Source: Streptomyces flavochromogenes (GTDB lineage Bacteria > Actinomycetota > Actinomycetes > Streptomycetales > Streptomycetaceae). Taken from it: a stretch of DNA of 64,000 nucleotides. Of this stretch, positions 23,962-32,333 are shown piece by piece. How positions within the stretch are numbered: the first letter of the stretch is position 1; every line of letters begins with the position of its first letter. Position numbers and translations under genes: made by a program. Under the pieces are notes generated by a model. That model was given only the letters and a program-made list of their open reading frames with translations, searched no databases and had not been told where the DNA came from. The stretch spans positions 1 through 64,000 of the forward strand of contig NZ_JNZO01000035.1 in the NCBI RefSeq assembly GCF_000717595.1. The letters run 5' to 3'.

Positions 23962-25230
23962 TCAGCCCCCCGCCGCGTGGCTCACCGTGTAGATCAGGAG
24001 GCCCGCCAGCGCGCCCACCACCGTGCCGTTGATGCGGATGAACTGGAGGTCGCGGCCGATGTTCGCCTCGATCTTCTTCGACGTCTGCGTGGCGTCCCAG
24101 CCCGCGACCGTGTCCGTGATCAGGGACGTGATCTCGTGCCGGTACGTCGTGACCACGTAGGCCGCCGCGTCCTCCGCCCAGCCCTCCACCTTCATCTGGA
24201 GGCGGGCGTCCGTCGACAGGCGGTTGCCCAGGGAGATCAGGGACGCGCGGGCGCGGAGGCGGAGTTGGCTGCGGTCGTCCTCCGCCGCCGCGATGATCAG
24301 GTTGCGGACCGAGGACCAGGCCGAGGCGATGATGTCCTGGATCTCCGGGCGGGCCAGGAGGTCCGACTTCAGGCGTTCCACGCGGGCCCGGGTGTCCGTG
24401 TCCGCCTGGAGGTCGGCCGCGAAGTCGGTCAGGAAGCGGTCGATCGCTCCGCGCGCCGGGTGCCCCGGCATGTCCCGCATCTCCGTCACGAAGCGGAGGA
24501 GCTCCTTGTAGACGCGTTCGCCGATGCGCCTGTCCACGAAGCGGGGGGTCCAGCCCGGCGCGCCGCCCTGGACCGCGTCCATCACCGAGTCGCCGTGGGT
24601 CACCAGCCAGTCGTGCGCCCTGGTGCACACGAGATCCACCGCCCGGCGGTGCGCCCCGTCCGAGACGATCTTCTCCAGCGTCTTGCCGAGGCCCGGCGCG
24701 ATCTCCGCCGCCTCCGCCCGCCGGGTGATCGCCTCGCCCACGACCGCCTGCACGTCGGAGTCGCGGAGGACGGTGAGGGCGCCTCGGAGGGCTGTGGAGA
24801 GCTCCGCCGTCACCCGGTCCGCGTGGGCCGGATCGGCCAGCCACGCGCCGAGGCGTTTCCCGATGCCCAGCGCCGCCAGCCTGCCCCGTACGACATCGGC
24901 CGACAGGAAGTTCTCGCCCACGAACTGGCCCAGTGACGCTCCCAGCTGGTCCTTCTTCGTCGGGATGATCGCCGTGTGCGGGATCGGCAGGCCGAGTGGG
25001 CGGCGGAAGAGGGCCGTCACCGCGAACCAGTCCGCCAGCGCGCCGACCATGCCGGCCTCCGCCGCCGCCGCGACGTATCCCGTCCAGGCCCCCCAGCCCG
25101 CGTTCTCCGCCCAGGTGGCCAGGGCGTAGATCACCGCCACGGCGAGCAGCAGCGCCGTCGCCAGCGACTTCATCCGGCGGACGCCTCTGCTCTTCTCCTC
25201 GTCCGCCGCCGTGTACGAAAAACTCACCAT
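23962..25230 (-). CDS. DUF445 family membrane protein
   Basis: A 422-residue protein with an N-terminal membrane helix (LATALLLAVAVIYALATWAE), the DUF445 signature GMVGALADWFAVTALFRRPLGLPIPHTAIIP, a long alpha-helical body with repeated low-similarity segments, and a C-terminal helix (INGTVVGALAGLLIYTVSHA). DUF445 (YheB-like) proteins are membrane-anchored and poorly characterised. It sits 12 bp downstream of the ABC ATPase on the same strand, so it may be co-transcribed with the exporter genes. Confidence 0.88.
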   Translation of the reverse strand: MVSFSYTAADEEKSRGVRRMKSLATALLLAVAVIYALATWAENAGWGAWTGYVAAAAEAGMVGALADWFAVTALFRRPLGLPIPHTAIIPTKKDQLGASLGQFVGENFLSADVVRGRLAALGIGKRLGAWLADPAHADRVTAELSTALRGALTVLRDSDVQAVVGEAITRRAEAAEIAPGLGKTLEKIVSDGAHRRAVDLVCTRAHDWLVTHGDSVMDAVQGGAPGWTPRFVDRRIGERVYKELLRFVTEMRDMPGHPARGAIDRFLTDFAADLQADTDTRARVERLKSDLLARPEIQDIIASAWSSVRNLIIAAAEDDRSQLRLRARASLISLGNRLSTDARLQMKVEGWAEDAAAYVVTTYRHEITSLITDTVAGWDATQTSKKIEANIGRDLQFIRINGTVVGALAGLLIYTVSHAAGG

Positions 25231-25242
25231 GGGCCTGACCTC

Positions 25243-26238
25243 CTACATCAGGGACTCCCGGCGCTCGTCCCGAGTTCCCCCGTACATCTTCGCGATCACC
25301 GTCTCGATGTCCGGTTCCCGCACCGAGAGGTCGATCAGCGGGTACGCGGCCGCCACCTCCGCCACGAGGGGAGCCGCCGATGCCGTGGCCGGGAAGGCGA
25401 GCCACTGGCGGGGGCCCTCCGACCGTACGAAGCGGGCGCCGGGGACGTCGATCGGCGGCAGCTCCCGCTCCAGGTCCACCACCAGGAGCCGCTCGCTCTC
25501 GCCCACCGCGTGGAGGCCCGACAGTTTCCCGTCGTACATCAGCCGCCCGTGGTCGATCACCATCACCCGCGAGCACAGCTGCTCGATGTCCGTGAGGTCG
25601 TGGGTGGTCAGGAGGACCGTCGTGCCCTGTGTGGTGTTGAGGTGGCTCAGGAACTCGCGCACCCTGGCCTTCGACACCACGTCCAGGCCGATCGTCGGCT
25701 CGTCCAGGTACAGGACCTCCGGGTCGTGGAGGAGGGCCGCCGCGATGTCCCCGCGCATCCGCTGGCCCAGCGACAGCTGCCGGACCGGCACGTCGAGCAG
25801 CTCCCCCAGTTCCAGGAGTTCCACGCACCGGTCCAGGTTCTCCCGGAAGCGGGCGTCGGGGATGCGGTACATCCGGTGCATCAGCCGGTACGAGTCCTTC
25901 AGCGGCAGGTCCCACCAGAGCGTCGTCCGCTGGCCGAAGACCACCCCGATCCGTTGCGCCAGACGGGTGCGCTCGCGCGCCGGGTCGATGCCCGCGACCC
26001 GCAGACGGCCGCCGCTGGGGGTCAGGATGCCGGTCAGCATCTTGATCGTCGTCGACTTGCCCGCGCCGTTCGGGCCGATGTAGCCGACCATCTCCCCGCG
26101 CTCGACGGCGAAGCTGATGCCGTCGACCGCTCGTACCTCGCTCTTCTCGCGGCGGAAGAGGCCCGCTGCCTTTCTGCGGACCGTGAAGACCTTCTCCAGG
26201 TTCTCCAGTTCGATGAACGGCTCGATGTGCGACGTCAC
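25243..26238 (-). CDS. ABC-2 type exporter ATP-binding protein
   Basis: A 331-residue ABC ATPase with Walker A GPNGAGKST, a Q-loop region (VVFGQRTTLWWDLP), signature LSLGQRMRGD, Walker B VLYLDEPT and switch LTTHD. An insertion near the start (RRKAAGLFRREKSEVRAVDG) and a C-terminal regulatory extension resemble antibiotic-resistance or viologen-type exporters. It energises the two permeases encoded immediately upstream on the same strand. GTG start. The substrate is unknown. Confidence 0.92.
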   Translation of the reverse strand: MTSHIEPFIELENLEKVFTVRRKAAGLFRREKSEVRAVDGISFAVERGEMVGYIGPNGAGKSTTIKMLTGILTPSGGRLRVAGIDPARERTRLAQRIGVVFGQRTTLWWDLPLKDSYRLMHRMYRIPDARFRENLDRCVELLELGELLDVPVRQLSLGQRMRGDIAAALLHDPEVLYLDEPTIGLDVVSKARVREFLSHLNTTQGTTVLLTTHDLTDIEQLCSRVMVIDHGRLMYDGKLSGLHAVGESERLLVVDLERELPPIDVPGARFVRSEGPRQWLAFPATASAAPLVAEVAAAYPLIDLSVREPDIETVIAKMYGGTRDERRESLM

Positions 26239-26247
26239 CTTCTGCCC

Positions 26248-27120
26248 TCAGCTTCCCGTCGATCGGTACGCACGGACCCCGGCCCGCCACGCAAGTCCCG
26301 CCACGCCGCACAGCACCGCCGCCACCAGAGGTGACGCGAACGCCGCCCACTCCGGCACCCCCGCCGGGGCCGGCCGGTCCAGCACGTACAGCGCCGGCAG
26401 CCAGTTCACGAACGCCAGCGGTACGACGTACACCACACCCCGCACCAGGTCCTGCGCGAAGATCGTCGGCGGGTACTGGAGGAGGGTGTTCCCGCCGTAC
26501 GTGAACGAGTTCGTCACCTCCGCCGCGTCCTGGATCCAGAACAGCACCGACGCGCCGACGACCATCACCGCCCCGAAGATCACCGCCCCGCTCACCACCG
26601 CCACCGGCAGCAGCAGCACCTTCAGCGGCGTCCACGCCACGTCCAGCAGGCACAGGCTCCAGATCAGGACGACCAGCCCCTGCGCGACGCGGCCGAACCG
26701 CTTCAGCGCGAACTTGTCCCCGGCGATCTGCGCGAGCAGCGGCGCCGGGCGCAGCAGGAACGTGTCGAGCGAGCCGTCCCTGACCCGCGCCCCCATCCGC
26801 TGGAGCGAGCCCATCGTGAGGTCCGCGATCCCGAAGGCCGTGCCCGCCGTCCCGTACAGCAGGGCGACCTCCGCGAAGGCGAAGCCGCCCAGGCCCTTGA
26901 CCTGACCGAACATCAGCAGGATCGCGACGAAGTCGAAGAACGTGACGCAGAAGTTCGTGAAGAGCGTGATCAGGAAGGACGCCCGGTAGGTCATCGTCGA
27001 GCGGATCCACATCCCCGCGACCATCCGGTACGTCCGCCAGGAGTCGCCCAGGCGGCCGGGAGTGGGACCCGGGCCGTACGCGCCTCCGGACCGCACGCGT
27101 GTACGCGTCGCCTCAGCCAC
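26248..27120 (-). CDS. ABC-2 family transporter permease (second)
   Basis: A 290-residue ABC-2 permease with six predicted membrane segments (FLITLFTNFCVTFFDFVAIL and later hydrophobic helices) and the family pattern GSLDTFLLRPAPLLAQIAGD between helices 2 and 3. GTG 27120 overlaps the end of the upstream permease by 8 nt, giving translational coupling. It would form a heterodimeric membrane channel with that protein, powered by the ATPase 9 bp downstream. Confidence 0.88.
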   Translation of the reverse strand: MAEATRTRVRSGGAYGPGPTPGRLGDSWRTYRMVAGMWIRSTMTYRASFLITLFTNFCVTFFDFVAILLMFGQVKGLGGFAFAEVALLYGTAGTAFGIADLTMGSLQRMGARVRDGSLDTFLLRPAPLLAQIAGDKFALKRFGRVAQGLVVLIWSLCLLDVAWTPLKVLLLPVAVVSGAVIFGAVMVVGASVLFWIQDAAEVTNSFTYGGNTLLQYPPTIFAQDLVRGVVYVVPLAFVNWLPALYVLDRPAPAGVPEWAAFASPLVAAVLCGVAGLAWRAGVRAYRSTGS

Positions 27121-27916
27121 CCTGGACGACCACCTTCCGCGTCGCCGCCGCCTGCACCGCCCGGCCGACGACCAGCAGTACCAGCGCCCAGCCGCCCTGG
27201 AAGGCGTACGCCCGCGCCAGGCCCCAGCCCTCGTACGTCCCCAGGTACACATCGGCCGGCACCTGGAGCAGCGACGCCCACGGCAGGGCCCGCGCGACCT
27301 CGCCGAGCGCGCCCGGGAAGACGTTCAGCGGGAGCAGCATCCCCGAGAAGAACAGGCCGCCCAGCCAGGCCACCTGCACCACGCCCTGGCCGTCGAGCAG
27401 CCAGAACGCGCTCATCGCCACCACGTACCAGAGCGCGAAACCGACCGTCGAGCCGAGCGCCACCGCCACCAGGAAGGCGAGCCACGAGCCGGGCCCGGCC
27501 GGCAGGGTGAAGCGGAAGGCCAGCCAGCCGAGGGCCATGGGGGCGACCCCGCGGCCGAGCAACTGGTAGGCGGACCTGCCCAGATTGGCCGAGAACCACC
27601 AGGTCTGGAGGTCGGCCGGGCGGTAGAGGTCGACCGCGATGTCGCCGGTCCTGATCCGCTCGATCAGCTCGTTCTCGAAGCCGCCGCCCATCATCCCGCA
27701 GACCGTGAGCAGGGCCTGTCCGATCCACACGTACGCGAGCGCGTCGTCCATCGAGTAGCCGCCGAGGTGCGGGCGCGCGTCCCAGAGGGCGATGTACGTG
27801 TACGACAGGACGAGGCCGAAGACGGAGTTGGTGAACACCCCCGCCGCCGTCGCCACCCGGTAGGTGGCATGGCGCCGGAAGCCACCGGCGGCCACCGTCG
27901 CGTACAGCCGCAGCAT
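27113..27916 (-). CDS. ABC-2 family transporter permease (first)
   Basis: A 267-residue ABC-2 permease with six hydrophobic segments. The loop RIRTGDIAVDLYRPADLQTWW matches the equivalent loop of its partner (DGSLDTFLLRPAP). GGGAGGAG lies 7 nt before ATG 27916. It is the first gene of a permease-permease-ATPase operon, possibly extending to DUF445. Exporters of this layout move drugs, lipids or polysaccharide intermediates; nothing here decides which. Confidence 0.88.
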   Translation of the reverse strand: MLRLYATVAAGGFRRHATYRVATAAGVFTNSVFGLVLSYTYIALWDARPHLGGYSMDDALAYVWIGQALLTVCGMMGGGFENELIERIRTGDIAVDLYRPADLQTWWFSANLGRSAYQLLGRGVAPMALGWLAFRFTLPAGPGSWLAFLVAVALGSTVGFALWYVVAMSAFWLLDGQGVVQVAWLGGLFFSGMLLPLNVFPGALGEVARALPWASLLQVPADVYLGTYEGWGLARAYAFQGGWALVLLVVGRAVQAAATRKVVVQGG

Positions 27917-28117
27917 GCGGCTTCTCCTCCCCAGTCCGTGAAGCACCGAAGTCCTTGAGAGCGCCGAGGTCCGCGAAGCGCCGACGTGCGCAAAGGACCC
28001 GAAAAACGCCGAAGCGCACGACCCTAGCGAAGGACGCCGTCGTGCCGCGACCGGATTTCCCGTCACCTTCGGGTCGCATTCAGGAGTTTCGTCACCCAAG
28101 GGGCAATATGGGTTGCC

Positions 28118-30382
28118 ATGCCCCCTTCCTCCGGTACGAGCGACTCCGACGCCCCCCGGCCGGCCCGCCCCACGGGCTGGGAGCCGAGGGACCCCACCCT
28201 CTCCACTCCCCCACCGCACAGACCGAAGCGCCGCCCCCGCCGCCGCCTGCGCACCCTGTTCGGGCTCCTGCTCCTCGGCACCCTGCTGCTCGTCGGCGCC
28301 TTCGCCGCCGGGTACCTCCTGGTGGAGATCCCGCCCGCCAACTCCGCCGCCCTCGCCCAGTCCAACGTCTACCTCTACCGGGACGGCAGCACCCTCGCCC
28401 GCGACGGCGAGGTCAACCGCGAGAACGTGCGGCTCGACCGCGTCCCCCTCACCGTCCGGCAGGCCGTCCTCGCCGCCGAGGACCGCGACTTCCACACCTC
28501 GCGCGCCGTCGACCCCAAGGCGATGGTCCGCGCCGCCTGGAACACGGTCACCGGCAAGGGCCGCCAGTCCGGCTCCACCATCACCCAGCAGTACGTCAAG
28601 AACTACTACCTGGGCCAGGAGCAGACCCTCAGCCGCAAGGCGAAGGAGTTCTTCATCGCGATCAAGCTCGGCCGTGAGAAGAGCAAGGAGGACATCCTCC
28701 AGGGCTACCTGAACACCAGCTACTTCGGACGCAACGCGTACGGCGTCCAGGCCGCCGCCCGCGCCTACTACGGCAAGGACGTCGAGGACCTCGACACCGC
28801 CGAGGGCGCGTACCTCGCCTCCGTCCTGAAGGCCCCCAGCGCCTACGACGTCACCACCCACCCCGAGAACCGCGCCAAGGCCGTCGCCCGCTGGAACTAC
28901 GTCCTCGACGGCATGGTCAAGGAAGGCTGGCTCACCCGCGCCGACCGCGCCGCCGCCCGCTTCCCCACCCCGCAGACCGCCCGCCCCGCGACGGGCCTCT
29001 CCGGCCAGCGCGGCTACCTCGTCCAGGCCGTCGAGGAGTACCTGACCGAGCACGGGATCGTCGACGAGAAGACCCTCGCCGGCGGCGGCTTCCGCATCAC
29101 CACCACCCTCGAACCCGCCAAGCAGGAAGCGCTCGTCCAGGCCGTAGAGGAGCAGGTCATCTCCCGGCTCGACCCGGCGAGCGCCCCCGCCGACCGGTAC
29201 GTACGGGTCGGCGCCGCCGCCGTCGACCCGGCCGGCGGCAAGGTCCTCGCCCTGTACGGCGGAGTCGACTACACCCAGCAGTACGTCAACAACGCCACAC
29301 GGCGCGACTACCAGGTCGGCTCCACCTTCAAGCCCTTCGTCTTCACCGCCGCCGTCCAGAGCGGCGCCCAGACCCAGCAGGGCGAACCGATCACCCCCCA
29401 CACCGTGTACGACGGAAACAACCGGCGCCCGGTCGAGGGCTGGAACGGCACCCCGTACGACCCCGCCAACGAGGACGACGAGAGCTACGGCGAGATCGCC
29501 GTCGGCGCCGCGACCGACCTGTCGGTGAACGCCGTGTACGCCCAGATGGCCGTCGACGTCGGTCCCGGGCACGTACGACGGACCGCGGTCGCCCTCGGCC
29601 TGCCCGGCTCCACCCCCGACCTCACCGCCTCCCCCTCCATCGCGCTCGGACCGGCCACGGCGAGCGTCCTGGACATGGCGACGGCGTACGCGACCCTCGC
29701 CGCGCACGGCAGGCACGGCACGTACTCCCTCGTCGAGAGCCTCAGCAGGGACGGCCAGGAGCTGGCCGTACCGACCCGGGAGTCCCGGCAGACCGTGAGC
29801 CGGGAGGCGGCCGACACCACCACGGCCATCCTGCGGAGCGTCGTCGAGACGGGTACGGGAACGGCCGCGCAGGCCGCCGGACGGCCCGCCGCCGGCAAGA
29901 CGGGCACGGCGGAGGACGACAAGGCCGCCTGGTTCGCCGGCTACACCCCGGAACTCGCCACGGTCGTCGCCCTGATGGGCCAGGACCCCGAGTCGGGCCG
30001 GCAGGAACCGCTGTACGGCGCACTCGGAGAGGCCCGGGTCAGCGGTGGCGGGGCGCCCGCCGAGATCTGGGCCCAGTTCACCCGCGATGCACTCGCGGGT
30101 ACGGCACCGCGCGACTTCGAGCTCCAACTGATGCCGGGGGCGGAGGACATGCCGCCGGTCCCGCCCGTCCCTGATGCCTCTGAAGCCGCTGACGCCTCCG
30201 CTGCCGCCGCTGCCCCTGACGCCTCCGGCGCTCCCGAGGCCTCGGGAGCACCCGACGCCTCGACCGCCCCTGATAACCCAGGTGCTCCTGAGGCCCCCGA
30301 GGAGTCGTACGAGCTGGGCGAGGCGGGCCCGGGAGCGGCGTCGCGCGGCCCCCGGCCGCCTCGCGGCACTCCCGGTCAGTGA
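28118..30382 (+). CDS. class A penicillin-binding protein (transglycosylase/transpeptidase)
   Basis: A 754-residue bifunctional peptidoglycan synthase. A Pro-rich cytoplasmic N-terminus leads to one membrane helix (FGLLLLGTLLLVGAFAAGYL). The GT51 glycosyltransferase has AAEDRDFHTSRAVD (catalytic Glu121) and GGSTITQQ-like GSTITQQYVKN. The transpeptidase has STFK (402-405), SVN (469-471) and KTGT (594-597). The last 75 residues are Ala/Pro/Asp/Glu low complexity. It polymerises and cross-links cell wall outside the membrane. No operon partner is visible. Confidence 0.93.
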   Translation: MPPSSGTSDSDAPRPARPTGWEPRDPTLSTPPPHRPKRRPRRRLRTLFGLLLLGTLLLVGAFAAGYLLVEIPPANSAALAQSNVYLYRDGSTLARDGEVNRENVRLDRVPLTVRQAVLAAEDRDFHTSRAVDPKAMVRAAWNTVTGKGRQSGSTITQQYVKNYYLGQEQTLSRKAKEFFIAIKLGREKSKEDILQGYLNTSYFGRNAYGVQAAARAYYGKDVEDLDTAEGAYLASVLKAPSAYDVTTHPENRAKAVARWNYVLDGMVKEGWLTRADRAAARFPTPQTARPATGLSGQRGYLVQAVEEYLTEHGIVDEKTLAGGGFRITTTLEPAKQEALVQAVEEQVISRLDPASAPADRYVRVGAAAVDPAGGKVLALYGGVDYTQQYVNNATRRDYQVGSTFKPFVFTAAVQSGAQTQQGEPITPHTVYDGNNRRPVEGWNGTPYDPANEDDESYGEIAVGAATDLSVNAVYAQMAVDVGPGHVRRTAVALGLPGSTPDLTASPSIALGPATASVLDMATAYATLAAHGRHGTYSLVESLSRDGQELAVPTRESRQTVSREAADTTTAILRSVVETGTGTAAQAAGRPAAGKTGTAEDDKAAWFAGYTPELATVVALMGQDPESGRQEPLYGALGEARVSGGGAPAEIWAQFTRDALAGTAPRDFELQLMPGAEDMPPVPPVPDASEAADASAAAAAPDASGAPEASGAPDASTAPDNPGAPEAPEESYELGEAGPGAASRGPRPPRGTPGQ

Positions 30383-30407
30383 CCCCCGGCCGCCCCGCGG
30401 GCGCCGG

Positions 30408-30728
30408 TCAGTGACCCGAGGTCGCCTTCAGGCCCACGACGGCGACCAGCAGCAGACAGACGAAGAAGATCCGGGCGGCGGTCGCCGGCTCACCCAGCAC
30501 CACCATGCCGAGCACCGCCGCACCGGCCGCGCCGATACCCACCCACACCCCGTAGGCCGTACCGATCGGCAGGGTCTTCGCGGCGTGCGACAACAGCACC
30601 ATCGAGGCGACGATCCCGACGCCGGTGAACACGCTGGGCCAGAGCCGCGTGAAGCCGTCGGTGTACTTCATCCCGATCGACCAGCCGACTTCCAGCAGAC
30701 CCGCGACGACAAGAAGAACCCAGGCCAT
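30408..30728 (-). CDS. gdx: guanidinium exporter, SMR family
   Basis: A 106-residue four-helix small multidrug resistance protein. It has the membrane Glu in LLEVGWSIGMKYTDGFTRLWPS and the GTAYGVWVGIGAAGA signature of the SugE/Gdx subgroup rather than EmrE. Gdx proteins work as dual-topology dimers exchanging guanidinium for protons. The assignment is strengthened by a guanidine-III riboswitch-like element in its 5' leader. GGAGGTG lies 9 nt before the ATG. Confidence 0.92.
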   Translation of the reverse strand: MAWVLLVVAGLLEVGWSIGMKYTDGFTRLWPSVFTGVGIVASMVLLSHAAKTLPIGTAYGVWVGIGAAGAAVLGMVVLGEPATAARIFFVCLLLVAVVGLKATSGH

Positions 30729-30764
30729 GACGACGACACCTCCGCGAGACGGAACAACAGGGGT

Positions 30765-30806
30765 GCGTCGTCTTGTCGGGATCCCGGTACGGCGCGTCTC
30801 GTCGGG
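30765..30806 (-). promoter_or_regulatory. guanidine-III (ykkC-III) riboswitch
   Basis: Read on the minus strand, the leader contains ACGAGACGCGCCGTACCGGG and then ACAAGACGACGC. This aligns closely with the guanidine-III aptamer of Thermobifida fusca as I remember it (ACGAGGUGCGCCGUACC...ACAAGACGGCGC). The P1 stem CCCG/CGGG pairs, and the pseudoknot GCGCCGU/ACGACGC pairs except for one C-A mismatch. It lies 22 nt before the gdx ribosome-binding site, where ligand binding would be expected to free translation. Confidence 0.78.
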
Positions 30807-30821
30807 TGTCTCCAGGCTAGC

Positions 30822-30867
30822 AAAAAACGACGGAAGGCCTTGGTGACCATGGTCACCAAGGCCTTCC
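30822..30867 (-). terminator. perfect-palindrome terminator of the GroES-like gene
   Basis: GGAAGGCCTTGGTGACC and its exact complement at 30832-30867 form a 36-nt perfect palindrome. The minus strand then reads GTCGTTTTTTGC, so a 6-T run follows the stem. It ends the GroES-like transcript. The gdx aptamer starts only about 25 nt further on, so the gdx promoter must overlap the terminator. Confidence 0.88.
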
Positions 30868-30880
30868 GAGGCATTCAGGG

Positions 30881-31219
30881 TCAGAGATACAGCCCGGTCG
30901 AGTCCGTCGTCCCCTGGAACCGGTCCGCGGCCACCGCGTGCAGATCACGCTCCCGCATCAGGACGTACGCCACGCCCCGCACCTCGACCTCGGCACGGTC
31001 CTCGGGGTCGTACAGCACACGGTCGCCGATCTCGACGGTACGGACGTTCTGACCGACCGCGACCACCTCGGCCCAGGCAAGGCGACGGCCGACGGCGGCG
31101 GTCGCCGGGATCAGGATGCCGCCGCCGGAGCGCCGTTCCCCCTCCGGGGAGTCGGTGCGGACCAGGACGCGGTCGTGGAGCATCCGGATGGGCAGCTTGT
31201 CGTGCGTGTTCTCGCTCAC
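30881..31219 (-). CDS. GroES-like co-chaperonin
   Basis: A 112-residue chaperonin-10 fold protein: IRMLHDRVLVRTDSPEGERR, the mobile-loop region SGGGILIPATA, then VVAVGQNVRTVEIGDRVLYD and VRGVAYVLMRERDLHAV. It differs from housekeeping GroES (groL is not adjacent) by a C-terminal extension DRFQGTTDSTGLYL. It is probably a second co-chaperonin specific to actinomycetes. GTG start. A strong palindromic terminator follows. Confidence 0.85.
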   Translation of the reverse strand: MSENTHDKLPIRMLHDRVLVRTDSPEGERRSGGGILIPATAAVGRRLAWAEVVAVGQNVRTVEIGDRVLYDPEDRAEVEVRGVAYVLMRERDLHAVAADRFQGTTDSTGLYL

Positions 31220-31265
31220 GGTGTGAACCTACCTGCCCGGGTACGGCACCCGAGGCGGCGACGGG

Positions 31266-31586
31266 TCATCGCCTGCCCTTGCGGGAGGAGGCGGCGAGCA
31301 GCCCGATGATCGCGACGGCGACCAGGGCCGCCGGCACCACGCGCTCCAGGCGGGGGGCGCCGTCCTCATGAGTGAAACGTGCCTTCACGTCCGAGACGAC
31401 CCGGTTGACGGCGACGAAGGCGCGTCCGGCGGTCTGGTCGACCGTCGAGGCGACCTTGGCCTTCGCGTCCCCGATGATCGTCTTCGGATGCATCCGAATG
31501 CCGATCTCGTCGAGAGTGACGGCGAGCTGCTCGCGCCGGCGGACGATGTCCGCCTCGATCTGCGCAGGGGTCCTGGCCTCCGACAC
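31266..31586 (-). CDS. DUF3618 domain membrane protein
   Basis: A 106-residue protein with the DUF3618 pattern: TPAQIEADIVRRREQLAVTL, then DEIGIRMHPK, an amphipathic middle and one C-terminal membrane helix (VVPAALVAVAIIGLLAAS) with a basic tail. GTG 31586 is chosen because GGAGG lies 7 nt upstream. Function is unknown; such proteins are often linked to stress or envelope functions. Confidence 0.83.
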   Translation of the reverse strand: MSEARTPAQIEADIVRRREQLAVTLDEIGIRMHPKTIIGDAKAKVASTVDQTAGRAFVAVNRVVSDVKARFTHEDGAPRLERVVPAALVAVAIIGLLAASSRKGRR

Positions 31587-31738
31587 CGCGCTGCCTCCGT
31601 AGTCGTGATCCGGGTGGGTCGTGATCCGGTCGTTGATCGGTCCTTGTGGACAGTCTGTCAGCTCTGTCGCCACCGGGCTGTCCCCGACCCCCATTAGGCT
31701 CTGAATGCGTACGCGAACCATCCCGAGGAGAGCCAGCC

Positions 31739-32212
31739 ATGAGCGAGCGACTGCAGCCCGGCGACACCGCCCCCGCCTTCACCCTGCCCGACGCGGACGG
31801 CAACGAGGTCTCCCTCGCGGACCACAAGGGCCGCAAGGTCATCGTCTACTTCTACCCGGCGGCGCTGACGCCCGGCTGCACGAAGCAGGCGTGCGACTTC
31901 ACGGACAACCTGGACGTGCTGGCGGCGGCGGGCTACGACGTCATCGGCGTCTCGCCGGACAAGCCGGAGAAGCTGGCGAAGTTCCGCGAGAAGGAGAACC
32001 TGAAGGTCACGCTGGTCGGCGACCCGTCGAAGGAGATCCTCGAGGCGTACGGCGCCTTCGGCGAGAAGAAGCTGTACGGCAAGGTCGTGACGGGCGTGAT
32101 CCGCTCCACGGTCGTCGTGGACGAGGACGGCAAGGTGGAGCACGCCTTCTACAACGTGAAGGCCACCGGCCACGTCGCCAAGATCCTCAGGGACCTCTCG
32201 ATCGAGGCCTGA
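31739..32212 (+). CDS. bcp: thioredoxin-dependent thiol peroxidase (Bcp/PrxQ)
   Basis: A 157-residue peroxiredoxin. The peroxidatic Cys is in YPAALTPGCTKQACDFTDNL, with the second Cys five residues later (PrxQ alpha-2 type), and GVSPDKPEKLAKFREKENL follows as in the family. It reduces H2O2 and lipid hydroperoxides using thioredoxin. GAGGAGAG precedes the ATG. A GC-rich inverted repeat follows the stop codon. Single-gene transcription unit. Confidence 0.93.
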   Translation: MSERLQPGDTAPAFTLPDADGNEVSLADHKGRKVIVYFYPAALTPGCTKQACDFTDNLDVLAAAGYDVIGVSPDKPEKLAKFREKENLKVTLVGDPSKEILEAYGAFGEKKLYGKVVTGVIRSTVVVDEDGKVEHAFYNVKATGHVAKILRDLSIEA

Positions 32213-32215
32213 CCG

Positions 32216-32261
32216 CCCGCCCGGGAAGGGGACGGCGTGACCCACGTCCCATTCCCGGGCG
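32216..32261 (+). terminator. hairpin after bcp
   Basis: CGCCCGGGAA (with GGGGACG) and CGTCCC-TTCCCGGGCG pair across about 12 nt. The stem is long and GC-rich with one unpaired base, and T-rich sequence (TTCCGTTTGTG) follows. It begins a few bases after the bcp stop. Confidence 0.7.
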
Positions 32262-32333
32262 GATTCCGTTTGTGAACGGCCTGACCGTACAGAAGGTCCT
32301 CTGGAGTTTTTCCCGGAGAGAGGACGTACGGCC

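Noticed and set aside
23783..27010. A 1075-codon minus-strand frame over the ABC exporter region
   Set aside because: Low-complexity Arg/Gly/Pro product; the DUF445, ATPase and permease genes in other frames explain the region.
27113..30127. A 1004-codon minus-strand frame opposite the penicillin-binding protein
   Set aside because: Only 27113-27916 encodes the ABC permease. The upstream Gly/Val-rich part is antisense to the clearly coding PBP.
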